From Opisthorchis felineus (taxonomy: Eukaryota > Platyhelminthes > Trematoda > Opisthorchiida > Opisthorchiidae), in NCBI GenBank assembly GCA_004794785.1, contig SJOL01013156.1, forward strand, positions 317,711 to 381,710: a DNA stretch of 64,000 bases, written 5' to 3'. This document shows, piece by piece, positions 21,212-34,362 of this stretch. The translations under genes and the position numbers were made by a program. The number at the start of each line of letters is the position of its first letter. The stretch's first letter is position 1. Under the pieces are notes generated by a model, which saw nothing but the letters and a program-made list of their open reading frames with translations, had not been told where the DNA came from and made no database searches.

Positions 21212-24200
21212 TTGCCGATCGAACTCCCAGTTCAAAACCAATCCTAACCTTGGAGTTGAGCTTTCAGCATTGTTTTCCCAGAAATCCTACTGTCTATTCC
21301 ATTCTCACCTGATTCTCCAGGTCGATAATGTTATGCGCGTTGTCTACCCTCCATATATGAACGTCCACCCATTTTATGCTCTTATAAGCCCCTCCTTATA
21401 TAAATCATGGCCATGACTGTTGCGTTTCAATATTATGGAATAAACCTCTGTCTGACTCGTTTTTCCATCCACTGTGTTCAGTAACATGAGCTTTTGCCCT
21501 TCCAATTGGTGTCGAATTTAAGCTTCTATTAGCCTTAATATAATTTGTGAATATTTATAAATGTTCTGGTTTTTCTTCACGAAACGCTTGTCCTTTTCAT
21601 CGCCCGTACCTGGAAACACCCAGAATCCATTTTGACGACCGAGAATTCTTCCCTCCATCTGATCCATCCGTTATTTGCTCGTAACAGTCTTCGACCTGAT
21701 GGCCCACTGAGCAGTCATCTAGTCAACAGGTCCTGCTTCACTGATAGCCAATACACTTCCTTGAACGAAACTCAACAGCGAATGTTCGTTCAGCATTGGT
21801 GAACTTACACTTTGAGTGAGGCAACCTTGTGTAAGAAGTCTTGTCTACGAGACTGAATACTTTTCATTTCAGTCAGGTTTCATCTAAACTAACATAAGAC
21901 TGTTTCCCGCCGAACCTCCTCCAAACGCAAAAAAATTCGAGGACAAATTTTATCATGCCCCATTTATTAGGTGTGTTAGCCGATAAACTACGGTGACTTC
22001 ATAGTTATATTGTGTGCATTTTGACCGTGCCCTTTATATTCAAAGTAGTAATTGAGAAGGCGGAGTATGTTTTGATAGACAAAATTGACAGGTGATGTAT
22101 TAGCTTAGATTATGACATTAGATTGTTCCCCAAGTGCGACAACTCGTGTAGCACCTGTACTCTTAATTATCATCAATCTCTGTCCGGATTCGCACCTTTT
22201 TATACTTGCCTGGTCTACGTGGATAGCTTGCGGCACGACTGTATGTAGGACAGGCTTTTAGCAGGCGAGATCGGGAAAGGTTCGCACATGCCAGTTTGTT
22301 GCGAATAAGATCACTTTCCGTCAGGACTTATTACTTGGAGACATGCCAAAAGCACAACACACGAATGAGGGTTTTAGAAAAGGACTTATCACCCGTTCCT
22401 TAACAAAGCCTAATGTTCTTTTTCAGTCCAATTCTTTGCACCGATTCGTTACATAGTTACTTTTCTGATACACGCATTCCTGTAACTCCAAAAGTGAACA
22501 TAACACCAAGTATTTGCTGTATATTTTACATTGAATAGGATGTAAAAATCGGCAGGATTCGTGGATTCTGTTACTTGTTTGTAGTTACAACAATTTTGAA
22601 ATTCAATATTTCCCATCTTATAATCAGGTACTATCTCTAAACTAGAATGTATGACTGTGAGGTTGGCCCAACAGTTCCGACTCGGGTTATTTGCGCCCTG
22701 AAAAAGTGTTCCAATTAGTTTACGGTCGAACAACATTCGCTGCTGTTATATGTTTGCTTGACAAGGATAAAGCTCGGAGGACAAGGCTCTGGCTTTTGCA
22801 TACAGATGCTGTGACTACAAGAAACAAGGAACGTAGTGTTTTGTGCAACATCCTGAATGCTCAATTCTTATTTATTGAGGCATTTAGTACTCAGGTGGAT
22901 AGGATCACTTTGGATTACCACTGGACTCGATTTTAGCCTGCATACTTAGCTTCAGGTGGTGGCATCTTTGAAAATTTATGTGCGATATGTAGGTGATACT
23001 ATATTGATCCACTATTTATTTTGAAACACTTAACAAAGACCGATTCTCCATGGTATTTACATGCGAAATTCAGCGTAATAATACAGTGGACCATTTAGGT
23101 GTGCTAATGAACAGTCGCGCAGGTGGCGAGACAGTCCATACACTCCTGAAGCTTTGTTTCCACTGGGGTTAAGAGTAAGTGGGGTGTCTTTTTAAAAGAA
23201 CAACAGAACTGTGCACAGAATATGCACAGCGTGTGTAAAATGAACTACTGTTAAACAACCGCCGTGATAACGGCTATCTCAATAGGCCCTTCGAAAGAAA
23301 GATGAAACCGAGCATAGACAATTCAACAAGGACCGTAACCAGATACCACTTAAGTTTGTCTGTCTGCGTTTGCCAAACAGGACACAGTCAGATGGTTGTT
23401 CACACACAACTCCATGAAGCTGTCCAAATGCCCGTTTTAAGCAGTTAAACTGCACATAAAATTCATCGACTGTTCTGTGATCAGACAAAATTTCAAGGTA
23501 GACGATCTTGTCGGACTACGTCCAGGTGTGTTTATCAGTTTGTTTGCTCCGCTGGACAAAGAGGATGTTGTCTAAACTCGTAGTACCGCCGTCGTTAGAG
23601 GGTCTTGCACGGAGCATGAACCAATGAACACCTGCCGGTACTGTCTCAGCTCTCACAGTTACCACGAGATCAGTCTGGAACTACGAAGGCCAGAGCTCTG
23701 CTTCCACGACCAAAATGCCACTACTTTTGGAAAGTACACAGAGGCGAATTTGTCCTCACTCACCATGAGCTTTTACCAGACTTGTAAGTATAACCTGGAA
23801 ATATAGAATGTTGCGGTTCTCCAATTTTTGAAACGAGCTCAGCATGCAAAGATAAATGGGTCTGTCTGATATCTGTTTGGTGCCGATCGATCAACCAAGT
23901 TACGAACAACCGGTTTTAGCCAAGACTAATTTCTTGTCCACAAAACGTTCGGTAGATATTATCAAGCAGGCACTTGAACATTACCAAGTTATTTTCGAAC
24001 TGAACTAATAGGGTTTAAGGGTTAAAGCAGCCATTTTATAGACATGGTTACCTATGACCACTATTCATTTGCTTTATTCTGTCCGAAACGTACTTGGAGA
24101 GCGAGTGAGGAGCGAGCAAGTAACGATTGACACTGCCCGGACCTATCTTTACAGTACACATTTTTAGCAACACGACTCCCGCATTCACACTGACACACCC

Positions 24201-26145
24201 AGCGGAACTGCTTTTCCCCTCTAGACGTGGCAAACTGCCCAACTCATAGTGCAACTGAGGGTATATCGCGTTTTTTTCATCCTCTTTTTCTTATCATAAA
24301 AACGGGTGAAAAATTCACTGAAAAAAATCAGGATCTAGTTAGAATCAGTCATTGATGCTGACTGAGTCTTCTAAATTGCTAAGCAATAACAACATATCAG
24401 GTAACTCTCATCAGGGTTGGGACGCGTGGACAAACAGAGGAAGCCTACGGTTGGATAACTATTCTGGAACCAATCAAGCACCGGTAAAACTAACAAAACA
24501 TCACCCATCGTCTCTGTGGACTGGAAATCGTGACCGCTAGGCAGCCACAACATACAACTTGTGAATTTCTCACCTTCCTTTTAAACGAGAGCAACTGGTT
24601 GCGCTACATCTACCTACCTCGAATCGTGAAAATTAAGCTCAGCTCTAACCACAGTCATTGTTGAACATCGGTCGTTGTGGAGTGCAATGATAAATTTAGG
24701 TTCACCTAGTCTGCAGGCAATTCGACCTTTAAGCAAAAGTATCCGATTCCAGATAGAGCTGGTGAATATCGACCTCATAACTCCTATTGTGACGCAAATG
24801 ACTCCCACCCCTTTGGATGGTATGTTCTCATGACTACATATGTGTCGGTAGGACGTCATAATGAATTCTGCAGAGAATTCATTTGAGGATATGACCGGTC
24901 TATTTGAACTTTTGCTTTGTACAGTGAAAATAAACTACAATCGCTATATTCACATTTCTATTGTAGCAGTGATACTCCACTATAATTTTGGCGTAACCTC
25001 CCTTGGGTCAAACAGCTAGTTGAAGGTAAACTCTACTTTTCTGGTTTGCTGCATGTGCTTTCTTTCCCGTTTCATTTTCTGAGTTTACTGAAGATAGGTT
25101 ATCTTGCTTGAAGTGGGAACTTCGTAGGTCGAAATACTTAATTGAAAATGCCCTATACACATCTATAGTTGGGGCATATCACATCACTGTTAGCCTAACG
25201 GCTGATAGAAACGAAAATCCAAATTCTTGCAAATTTTTACAAACAGCTGCATTCAAAATATCTATTGGCAACTCGTTCATAATCTGGTTTCATAGATTTA
25301 TTATCCCCGTTTCCAGTATTTGGCTCTTTAAACCTAACACCTGCCGTATTGTCCATTAAGCAGGGCCACGTATAAGCAACCACGACGCTGTAGCCCATGT
25401 ATAGAACCGATCAGCTGACTCGCTTTAGGTATGTCACGTGACCATTGGTGCCACGAGGGGACTTCATGAGTTCAAACGAAAGACAGAATTTTGGAATACT
25501 TTTGGAACGACCGGTAGTGAATTGATTCTAACATATCTGTGAGTGGTTTCGTGCTGATATTACAATATGGCCCCTCTTAACAACAATGACTGTCCTATCT
25601 TGTGTTAAACTGCTTTAAGAATGGGTTTAAGAATGTGATTTTTCGATAGGTTACGAAGAGCCTAGCAGCCTTGAAATAATTCTCGTTCGTTTGTTCAAAA
25701 GCTGGAGATTTCAAGATATAGCTCCTCTCCAAAGCTTCAATGAATAGCAGAGATAGGAAATCCAGTAGCTGTTTCTCGTTGCAATGGGACTCCAAATTGC
25801 CAGTAGTTCTATCTGGTTATTATATCGGAGACTAAGAGATACTATCAGGTTAACGGATTTTCTAGTCAATCTTAAGCTTATAGGGTCATCCAACTTGCTA
25901 CGGTTTGTAACAGATCAATCCCTCTTTTGCAGTCGCTAAACCGTAGAGGTGGACACTGTGTTTGACGACGAGGAACTAAAAGTTTCCACAGTGCACGGGT
26001 CTAACGACGCCATCCCGAGCAACACACCTCTGTCTAATAGCGTTTTGCGGCTGTACATGGGAACCGCAAGTGTTGTGGTATTCCTTCATCAAGACAACAA
26101 ATGACTTGCTACAAATACACTTATTTGCACACCAATTGGGTTTTG
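21212..26145. other. intergenic stretch, nothing recognised
   Basis: Nearly 5 kb with only short open frames on both strands and no recognised domain. A GAATTCTGCAGAGAATTC near-palindrome occurs near 24861 and is probably chance. No tRNA or SINE head was seen. Confidence 0.45.
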
Positions 26146-26305
26146 CCAGTAGACTCAGCTGAATCCCAACTGGACCTCTTGTTCATGATATTTTTCAACT
26201 GGATGCGTTGCACAAAGGCCGCTTCATTTTTCAGTTGGTACGATATTCGAGATGTCAAGATGTATTTTCTTACAGAAAACTAATCGTGAGGTTGCTGAAA
26301 CCTCT
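26146..26305 (-). repeat. R2 repeat, minus-strand copy
   Basis: The reverse complement reads TTCAGCAACCTCACGATTAG, then CATCTCGAATATCGTACCAAC, AAGCGGCCTTTGTGCAACGC and CAGTTGGGATTCAGCTGAG. This parallels the plus-strand copies at 33377 and 54368 along its length. A short plus-strand R2 piece (GCGGTATCTCCAATATCATG) follows at 26345-26400, so the two are head to head. Confidence 0.8.
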
Positions 26306-26344
26306 TCGAGAGCCCATGATCGATTTCGTCCTTCTTAGGTCTCA

Positions 26345-26405
26345 TCATTATTCCAAGGAAGTTTACTGCGGTATCTCCAATATCATGTGAGTTGAAACAT
26401 ACTGA
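26345..26405 (+). repeat. R2 repeat, 5' fragment, head to head with the previous copy
   Basis: AAGGAAGTTTACTGCGGTAT and CTCCAATATCATGTGAGTTG match the early part of R2 (TTTCCTTTATGAAGATATAC, TGCGATATCTCGAATATCG). Between the two copies lies TTCGTCCTTCTTAGG, the reverse complement of CCCAAGAAGGACGAA, which also precedes R2-like pieces at 32640 and 48570. Confidence 0.55.
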
Positions 26406-26979
26406 TGTTGATGTTCTTTCCTGTCTAAAAGTTAAGTCTTGTTCGAGGTTCGTCCTTGAACGTCCTTCCCCTTTATCCCTTTGCTTTTTATCACCCTACT
26501 AAATTTTATACAATTAATTGTGTTCTGACGTCAATACCAACTTGGTGATCACAACCGATTTGTGTACGCGTGGAGTCGAGTTTTATTAAATGAGCAGCAT
26601 TAAATCAACTCAAAAGATTATCTGGCGTATAACTGGTCAAAATCCTTCAACTTTCTAATATCCTCTGCTCACAGAGGCCATGGTTCGCGACCATAATTCA
26701 ACGTACAACGGGTGGCTACGCTGGAAACCTGGATTTCCGTGTATAAACTAGTCCCAGTTATTTTCCCCAGGTTGAAGTTTATTTGTATGAATCCTTGCCA
26801 GACATTATATTTGTGCTGCTGAATTTCTTTATTCTGTCCTTCGGGTAAAATTTAAAGTCAGCGACCTGTCGGATTATTTTGTCTCATATACTGAGAGGCT
26901 GGATAGACAGGTCCATACAGGTGAAGAACAATTTGGCCTTTGACGTATTGTTTTTATTCTAAAGTGTTGCATAGTGAGT

Positions 26980-28900
26980 TATTCAGAACAAGTTGGAGTT
27001 CTTCCAAGTCATCACCCAACAGAACAATACCAACAGTATTCCAAGTCCTGTATCCAGGTTCCAGGGCCTAACTGGATGCCAGAGTAAGACTTTAGCGCCC
27101 GTTGGAGTGACCATACGACTGCAAAGTTGAAGAACACTGGCGAAGGTGAGTAGCATTATGGTACACCAAACTAGATAACGAACTCTGTGGTCTCCTTGGC
27201 ATTTACTCAGACGCGGTCTTTCAATAGTGAGCAATATGCCTTATTGAGGTTTACCAGCTTCGCTGGGAGACTGCAAGCTAAGAGAATGGTCATGATCAAT
27301 CGAAACAAATCACTTCGGAAGCCGATGAAGCATACTGTGGTAGGCTACATGAACTTGGAACGATGTTCTACTGTTCGTCGCGAAGAAGAAACTTGGCTCG
27401 CACAGTCTCTTCCAGGATGGGAATCTTTTCGGTTTGGCCCTATGTGTGTACCCCATGTCTGGGAAAAACGTTTTGGCAGAAGGGCAGCAACATCAATAAG
27501 ACTGATCCCACAATAATTTTCATGTACCATTCTGTCGTATTTTTGGGGGACTGGTAGTAATTTTGAGGTACCTCAACCTTACGAAACGGCTTCAGTTCCC
27601 CAGATTGAACAAAACAGCTTGTGGAGTTTTTCGACAAGAGCTGAGATTCCAGGGTAATAGACCCATCACAGGGATTCAGTCCCTGCTATTCATCACTTGT
27701 CTAACAACCGTGGCTTTTCACGGTTAAGACTGTGCTGTATTGAGGTCGGACTGGTCTTGAAGTTCAAAATTTTGATTGACGGGTGGCTTAATAGTTAAAG
27801 TATTCATCCCATCAGTTCATTCTCCCTTCAATACTATTTGGATACTCCATAGTTGCTCTCAGCAGCAAGTAGTACTGAGACCGAAGGCTTCGTGTGAGAC
27901 AAAAACGTTTGCGGAAATCACTAAAGCTCGAAGTGAATTCCACGTCTGATGACATGTCAGAACAGCTTGAGGTGTAATCTCTCTTGGCTGATCAAGCTGC
28001 CCTTCGTCGGAGAGTGCGGAAATCGACTGAATTGGCATTACAGGCTGCCGCTGCCCTTTTAGATATCCAGTCTTTACGACGTCGCTGCACACATCCTAAC
28101 TGGTCTGCACAGGCTTGTTGTATGAAGGTTTTCAAAGCCACCCGTTGTTCGTTTTCCTGAACCAAATGGTCAGTTGAAGAGTGAGAGTTGTTAGCCTTCA
28201 AACTGATGTTTATTGAATCAGAAATACCTGTTGGTTCTCCGGGAGGCTGAGTGGTGCTTTGTAGACGGGCTATAGAGAACACTTCTTTTGTATATCAGCA
28301 TGGTTGATTTTAATCCTAGCTAGTACACAAATGTAATTTGTACTCCCGTGTTTCCAGACTCTGCATCTCTATGTGATCTAAAATCTTCAGCTGATAAGTC
28401 TTGTCATGTGCACCCCAGAATACAGTGTCTTGGAGGCTATGTGACCGCAGTTCGACTATATTGTCAGCAAGTACTTTCTTGGATGCTGAAAACGGGTATT
28501 GGTAACAGCGAGCAGATTAAGAGAGGTGAATTTTATGAGCCTACCAGCCTTTTACAAAGCGCTGACCCAACACATACTGGCCAAGCACGTGGTGCGTGCT
28601 GTCGTCTTGTCCATCAACTCGGGCGCTCAAACCACCCGTTTCTATCAGGAATTTCCATCTTGGGATCTTGTTGATCACCTGCTGCAAATGTTCACAGAAC
28701 TCCTTTGCGTTTTGGTTCGATACAGACGTGAGGGCGTAAACAGCTATTGCCGTCTAGTTCGAAGGAGTCCATTTGTAACGGGCCACCGCAAACCATGGAG
28801 ATACTGGATATCAGGCAGTGAGTGCATTGTCAAAGTGGCTAATCATGGTACTGGCAACAATATGGGCACCCGAGATGTTCACTGGTCCGCTACAATATAG
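26980..28900 (-). mobile_element. non-LTR retroelement D (endonuclease plus reverse transcriptase), decayed
   Basis: On the minus strand the order is as follows. An endonuclease C-terminal half has VYALTSVSN..KEF and VLGQY..G (28750-28560). A linker follows with KDWIS..AA (28070-28110). RT entry has NYCGISLIDVAALL (27500). Then come GPNRKDSHPGRDCASQV, a damaged form of the PNQ.GFRPGR.C.DQ block, and RTVEHR (27360-27450). A broken palm is readable to about 26990. Numerous stops and frameshifts show it is dead. It is a different family from elements A and B, judging from the RT wording. Confidence 0.72.
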
Positions 28901-29116
28901 CCAGTAAGAAGCGTTTGATCCTTGGGGTTGCATTCCTCGGGGATCATATTTAGGTAATCAGTTCTACGAAAGACAGTTGATATCTGGTCAGTTATCCCCA
29001 AGAGTGCGTACACAGATGATCTGGTTTAAAGCATCAAGTAGGGTTCAGACATTCCAAAAACTGATGAAAAATTTGCTGGTAATCTGAAGATATTTTGGAA
29101 TTTCAATGGTGATTTT

Positions 29117-29265
29117 GTCCTGTAAGTGAAGCCAATCTATGCTGAAAAGCCCAGAAGCACCGTACAGTTGTTTCATCCTTATTGGGAATCGTCAGCAGTG
29201 CGCATCTGATGAAACTCCAGAGAGCGTCGAGTCTGCGACATCCTGGTTAGTTGCTTGAACAAATA
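29117..29265 (-). repeat. tRNA-derived SINE, family T2, copy 2
   Basis: The plus-strand text CCTGTAAGTGAAGCCAATCT, GCTGAAAAGCCCAGAAGCAC, CATCCTTATTGGGAATCG and CAGCAGTGCGCATCTGATGA parallels 16884-16985 over more than 100 bp. The tRNA-like head is more decayed than in copy 1. Confidence 0.75.
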
Positions 29266-29424
29266 GCTCATAGGAAAAAACCTCCCGCGATTAGTGAAAA
29301 TTCCATCTGAACAGTCGTTGACCGAGGAGCCAGCCAACAAATGTGACTAGGTGATATGGATCCCGTGATTGAACGACCGGCGGCACTCTATCCTGTCTAA
29401 GTGCGAGTTAATCACTGATGATCA

Positions 29425-29523
29425 CCGCTCGTCGCCAGTCGGTTAAGTGTTCAAACCACTACCTGAGCGGTCGCAGCTCCACGGTGCTCCTCGTTTTCTC
29501 AGCATGGATTGGCTCCACTTACA
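29425..29523 (+). repeat. tRNA-derived SINE, family T2, partial inverted copy
   Basis: CGGTGCTCCTCGTTTTCTC then AGCATGGATTGGCTCCACTT and ACAGG match the end of family T2 read forward (GGTGCTTCTGGGCTTTTCAG, CATAGATTGGCTTCACTT). Together with 29117-29265 it forms an inverted SINE pair about 160 bp apart. Confidence 0.6.
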
Positions 29524-30299
29524 GGAAGAAATCTCCAGTAATGGAGAGTTCCCTTCTTATATTGAGAACCCAGTTTGCTTTCTGGTCACCCCAACCGCTG
29601 CGCCAGCACACTGTGCGTCGCTTACGGGGGACTCTGTAACGTGAACGGGGTTACACATCAAAGACATCATCACTTAAGTTCCACGGTGGTTTGTTACAGG
29701 TCGCGTCCCCCGCACCACGCAGCTTTTGATCGGATGTGCACCTCTCAACTTTTGTACAACCAATGGCAATGTGCAAAGAAGCAGGAAACCATGCAGAGAA
29801 CAGGTGGTCAGCAAAATTGGCATGGCCGTTAGATTCTGAAGGTAATCTCATCCACCCAAACCAAAGCAGCTGATTCTTGTTCTCTCCACTGTTGGTTTGG
29901 AATCAGGGTTAAACAAAGCCCCCTGGACTGAACCGTCATCCAGATTATAACACTTGACTTTCGACTTCGTCCTCCACTACGAGAAATCAGTGAGTGGAAC
30001 TTCACTAGAGGCTGCATGATAGCACGAAAGGATTTCACTTGTGTACACAGGATAACATTACTGGGTTCCGAAGACAACCTCGATTACGCTTGATTGTTGG
30101 GAGATCGTGCATATTGTCTGGCATACAGACGTGATAAATGCTAAAGTTTCGTCCATCAAGGATAAGGAGAATAAGGAAATCAGAACTACGCTTTGGAGGT
30201 GATGACCCAACCAGTTCATTTACGTCAAATGTTTCCGCCTGTTTGATTTGGCAAGAGGTGAGATCTGTACAATGAAATCAATAGCCTTGATATAAGACC

Positions 30300-30740
30300 T
30301 CCAATGGCTGCCATGTCCTCACTCACCGTCCCCTGACCCCCATCCGGAGAGAGGGCAGTTGGCAACGCGACTCAGTTGACTGGTGAGGGCTTTCATGCTT
30401 CGTTGCCCCGTCATGAACTGACCGCCGCTCTGTTGTCTCCAGTCCATACATGGCTGGGCGAAGGGCGCTCAACGCCTCGATAGATCCTATAGCATACGAA
30501 GTACATGGCCTAACCAACGACACCTGTGGGTTGTGACCAGCTGATTTATCGAGGGAAAATGAAGTTTCCCGAAAACCACCATGCATGGTTCAGTATTACT
30601 GGTTTGATGTTCTCAGGAGACCAATGCAATGCTTCGGAGGCAAACACAGTGAGCTTTCGGAGTTCTTCCACACACAGTGGCCATAAAGGAGGATATATCG
30701 GACCACGGCATTGCACACTCTACCCCTGACGGCCAGTCAG
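30300..30740 (-). mobile_element. C-terminus of a non-LTR retroelement (fragment E)
   Basis: On the minus strand in shifting frames I read AVVRYILLYG (30690), then HRCRWLGHVLRM (30510), then GGQFMTGQRSMKALTSQL.RVANCPLSGWG (30330-30430). This is the C-terminal segment that follows RT in this class (VR.ILLYG, HR.RWLGHVLRM, RGGQ.MTW...MK, GWGPRD). Element D lies downstream on the same strand, but its RT entry is at 27.5 kb, so E is a separate copy cut down to its end. Confidence 0.75.
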
Positions 30741-32464
30741 ATATCACTTCGGCGCCACAAATGTCAGAGGTCAGCAAACGCCTTCTCAATTCGAAAAGTG
30801 ATTCCGCATTTCGCCACTCCGTCGGTACTTATGCAACAGTTCCTTAACTGGTTCACCCGATAAGCCCGAAATCATCTTTTGTCCCTTTGGCGCAACACCA
30901 CCATTCCTGCCAACAGCCTTACGCAGTGAACGTCAGTTTATGAAACCTTGTTAGTGAACGCAGGTCTCTGTCTCAGTGACGATTTATACCTACAGATTCA
31001 AGCCAGCAGAATTCGCTTCCAGGTTTGTGCACCCTGAAAGTGTGCGCACATATCTCGGTTTCGCATTTTGCATAGCAGTACAAAAACCTTGACGTGTTTT
31101 CGTCGTTATGTGCCTGGAACACTACAGGCCGACTTGAATCCAAAGAGGCATACTGCAATGGGCTTCACTTCTGTGCTTGAATATGATTTGGGTAAACTGC
31201 TCTGTCTCCACTAATCTTGAAGCTAAGGACGAGTACTAAGAGCGGTAGGAGGACTTATTGAATTCCAAGATCATTCAGTCAACACCCAAAACAACGAATA
31301 GAGGTTTGTGTAATCCGAACTGTGCGGGAACTCGACGTACCAGTTCATAAATAATGCACCTAGTTCAAAAACAGTACTTCCAGAATAAAAAAAATAATAT
31401 GCGTGTATCACTCGCTGAAACTCTGGAGAGCAGTCTGCGAAGCAAACTGCATTTTGTCATCATAATTGACCTTTCTTTTGTTGATCGGAAGCTTCAAGTA
31501 AGAATACCATCGTTCTACCAAAAAAAACAGAATGAATTACTCGCGAACTTCACAGTGAGATGGGATTTTGGGAGTATCGCACATGTTCACACTCACCAGA
31601 AGGGGGTTGGGATTCTCAAAGAGCATCCGCGGTTCGGAGGACAAGTTTGAAGTGCGTAGAATGTCATGCGCGGCTAAAGAGTCTACACAGTTAGTGGCTT
31701 CAATAACAGATGTTAGAGTCAGTCCCAGTACTCCCCCTTTCATTTCCGTAGGTGTGGACTCATTTAGACCTCTGATAGTGTGAGGGCATGAAAGTATTCC
31801 CGCGCAGTCACATGATCCATTAGGGAGCCAATTTTGTCCCTACCTACTCCTGTGAGAAAAGTCATACTGGCTCTTAGGGGGCCTTACCAAACCTGGTTGC
31901 TTGAGCTGAGTGCCCTCAGTTTGTTGTATTTTCCTTGCACCGTCAAAAGGCGCGCTAGTTCATCTGCTTATTCCTCTTTTCTCTATGTCACCGTGAAGTC
32001 CCTTATGCAGACTTGTCTGCTCGAAACATGGCCTTGTTTATATTTGCCCATCTTTCGTTCCCATTACCAAACTGCGCAACTGCACCTTACTCCATCGATA
32101 CCGCGTATGTTTATATTCTTGCACGTTTACGGTTGAGGTCACATTCACGTAAAACTCACTGGTTGCGGATCACTGAAGGCTGCTTAGCATAGGCACATTG
32201 ACCATTTACCAGTACGTAAATGACCTGAGCGTTTTAAAACCTAGTTTGGTTTTCATACAGAATACTGTTCCTTCTCACCACTCTCTAACGATCATCCTGT
32301 GATGACGCCCTCTAATATATAACTAGGGTTTCCACTCATACTTTGCTTTACTAAGATTTGCAACCAAAGTTACTCCCACGTCAATAAATAGCACGTTTTG
32401 ATCAAATGTTTAAGTAGTGTTGTGTCAGGATGAACGTTGTTTCAGTTACAACGTGGGGCTTTCT
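30741..32464. other. intergenic stretch, nothing recognised
   Basis: No recognised domain or repeat. The longest plus-strand frames (31354-31650, 31834-32136) show no family features. Confidence 0.4.
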
Positions 32465-32535
32465 TGTGCAGCACTTTTGGTTGAAAATTATTGGAAGAGA
32501 GAGATTCAGCTGATCTTCAGTTGAATCTTCCGTTG
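32465..32535 (+). repeat. R2 repeat, fragment
   Basis: TGTGCAGCACTTTTGGTTGA, then AAATTATTGGAAGAGAGAGA and TTCAGCTGATCTTC match the 3' half of R2 (GTGCAGCACATTCAGTTGAA, GAATATC...AGAGATTCAGCTG). CCCCAAGAAGGACGAAGC at about 32643 is another shared piece. Confidence 0.5.
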
Positions 32536-33376
32536 GCACCGATTTAGCTTGTAACTGAGTGTATAGCTCCATCTACATGCAACTTTGCCTTCGAGTAACA
32601 AGTAGGATTGATGGATACTGGAAAACGACGCCTTTCTGAATAGCCCCAAGAAGGACGAAGCTGGTAGTGAGTTGTCGTAGCGTATACATTGGCCTCATTA
32701 GTAGTGTTGTGTCGTGCAATGCCTTTCTACCTATTTCTTTTTTAATAATATTCAGAAAACGTTTAGCTCATTGGCGTCCGTCACGTGAACCTTAGATCCA
32801 GACGTATGCATACTCACAGTAAGGCGCGGTGTATCTAAAAATCGATGTTACGTGTATGGGAGGCAAACTCTTCCATCTTGCAAGGTATAGTGTAGTTCTC
32901 CAGATTTTCGAACAGTTCAAGTCAAACAGCAATCAGGAGACAATTTCGGGTTTGAAAACTCCGTTTAAACCAAATTATACAACAACCAAGAAAGTGTACG
33001 GTATTCAGAACAACGTGGATGTTGAGATTAAATTTAGCACTCCGGAGATAGGAGCGTAAAAGGGTTAGTCGATACCTTAGTACTTCAGACTCCCTTCAAA
33101 TAGTCTCTCTGGGGAAGATAGGCGATATTTTTATACGGGGCGTCTAAAGCACCTCAAACATCAAATATTATTCGACTGGCGGATATTGACTTCAGCTTTG
33201 GGTGGGTGATCAGTGATGTTATTCATTTGTTCTTGGAAGCGTGCCTGAATCCTCATTCAGGCTGTTATGGGCATAAATACTCATGAAGCTTGTAAGATGC
33301 ACATTGTGGTGCGTTCTATTAGAAAAAACACAGCTGTGTGACAGTAAACCTAACTTTCATAATAAAACTTAGAGCT

Positions 33377-33557
33377 TTCAGCAACCTTGTGAGTAGTTTC
33401 CTTTATGAAGATATACTGCGATATCTCGAATATCGTGCCAACTAAAACATGAGGCGGTCTTTGTACAGCACATTCAGCTGAAGAATATCGTAAACAAGAG
33501 GTTCAGTTGAGTCTCTCGTGAAAACCAAATTGATTGGCAAGTGAGTGTATTTCTCGA
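33377..33557 (+). repeat. R2 repeat, about 180 bp, best-preserved plus copy
   Basis: It begins TTCAGCAACCTTGTGAGTAG and includes GCGATATCTCGAATATCGTG, ACATGAGGCGGTC, TACAGCACATTCAGCTGAAG and AAGTGAGTGTATTTCTC. It is collinear with 54368-54558 and, reversed, with 26146-26305. It has no tRNA-like head and no coding frame. It contains the palindromic core CGATATCTCGAATATCG. Confidence 0.82.
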
Positions 33558-33559
33558 AA

Positions 33560-34130
33560 ACTTAGACTTATTTACTGAGTAGAACAGTGAATCTTCAGTA
33601 GTTAGAAAGAAATATTTTGAATAGCTTACTCTTGGAGTGATTCCCGTGGAGAAGGTGGTTTTTGTATCGTACTACGTCTACGCAATCTACGAAAGCAGAC
33701 TTCCCAGGTTGTGATGATTATATTGCGGAGTTTGTTAGGATCTAGAGAGTAGACTTCTGAAACTAGGCTTACTGAACATTTCTAAGTGAACAACTCCACA
33801 TTACTAATTATTGGACCTAAAGTTCGCATGGTTATGTGCTCTTAGCTTCCATACAAACTGGACTAAACAAATGCGTAGTTCGTGGCCGAAAATTCGAGAC
33901 GTGTGTGGTTGACTAAGGTCCTGCTTGAAACACGGAAAGCGTAGGCGAACCATCTTAGATGAACTGTGGACTGTTTTAGCGTCTTACGGACAAGTCCAGG
34001 TTTCACGATCACATGTCTATCGTTCGAACGATCGTCCTTCTATCCTGGCGCAGTCCTGGTGAGTTCACACCAAACGAGGGAAACGATGGACTCGAGTTTC
34101 GCTATTATTAAAACTGGTTAGCAGTGCATA
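33560..34130. other. intergenic stretch, nothing recognised
   Basis: Only short frames. A GTTCGAACGATCG segment near 34023 is a short palindrome without visible tRNA context. Confidence 0.4.
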
Positions 34131-34135
34131 CCATT

Positions 34136-34209
34136 GGCCGTGCCGGGGTTTGAACTCCGCACATCGGACATGTGAGGCAAGCCTGTTAGCACTATCCCAC
34201 CAGTGCACG
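34136..34209 (-). tRNA. tRNA-like sequence (pseudo-tRNA or SINE head)
   Basis: On the minus strand it reads CGTGCACTGGTGGGATAGTG, CTAACAGGC, then a B-box-like GGAGTTCAAACCCCGGCACG followed by GCCA. Five acceptor pairs (CGTGC with GCACG) can form, and the A-box-like TGGGATAGTGCTAACAGG and the B box are at tRNA spacing. The T stem has a mismatch and I cannot fold a clean anticodon arm, so it is more likely a tRNA-derived repeat head or a pseudo-tRNA than a working tRNA. Confidence 0.45.
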
Positions 34210-34362
34210 TTAGAGACACCTGAATCTACACGTCCAAACAGGCGAACATTTTCACGCTTTAGTGATGTGACTAGTTGGCCAGATGGCTCGAATGACGATT
34301 CAGTAACTGCTCTGATTGTGTCAGTCGATTGGCCGGCCTGCCAGGGCTTCCCAATGAGGTAG

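Noticed and set aside
24860..24881. GAATTCTGCAGAGAATTC palindrome as a regulatory site or cloning scar
   Set aside because: It is short, has no repeat or gene context and is expected by chance at this scale.
34136..34209. Functional tRNA gene
   Set aside because: The anticodon arm and T stem do not form cleanly, so it is listed only as tRNA-like.
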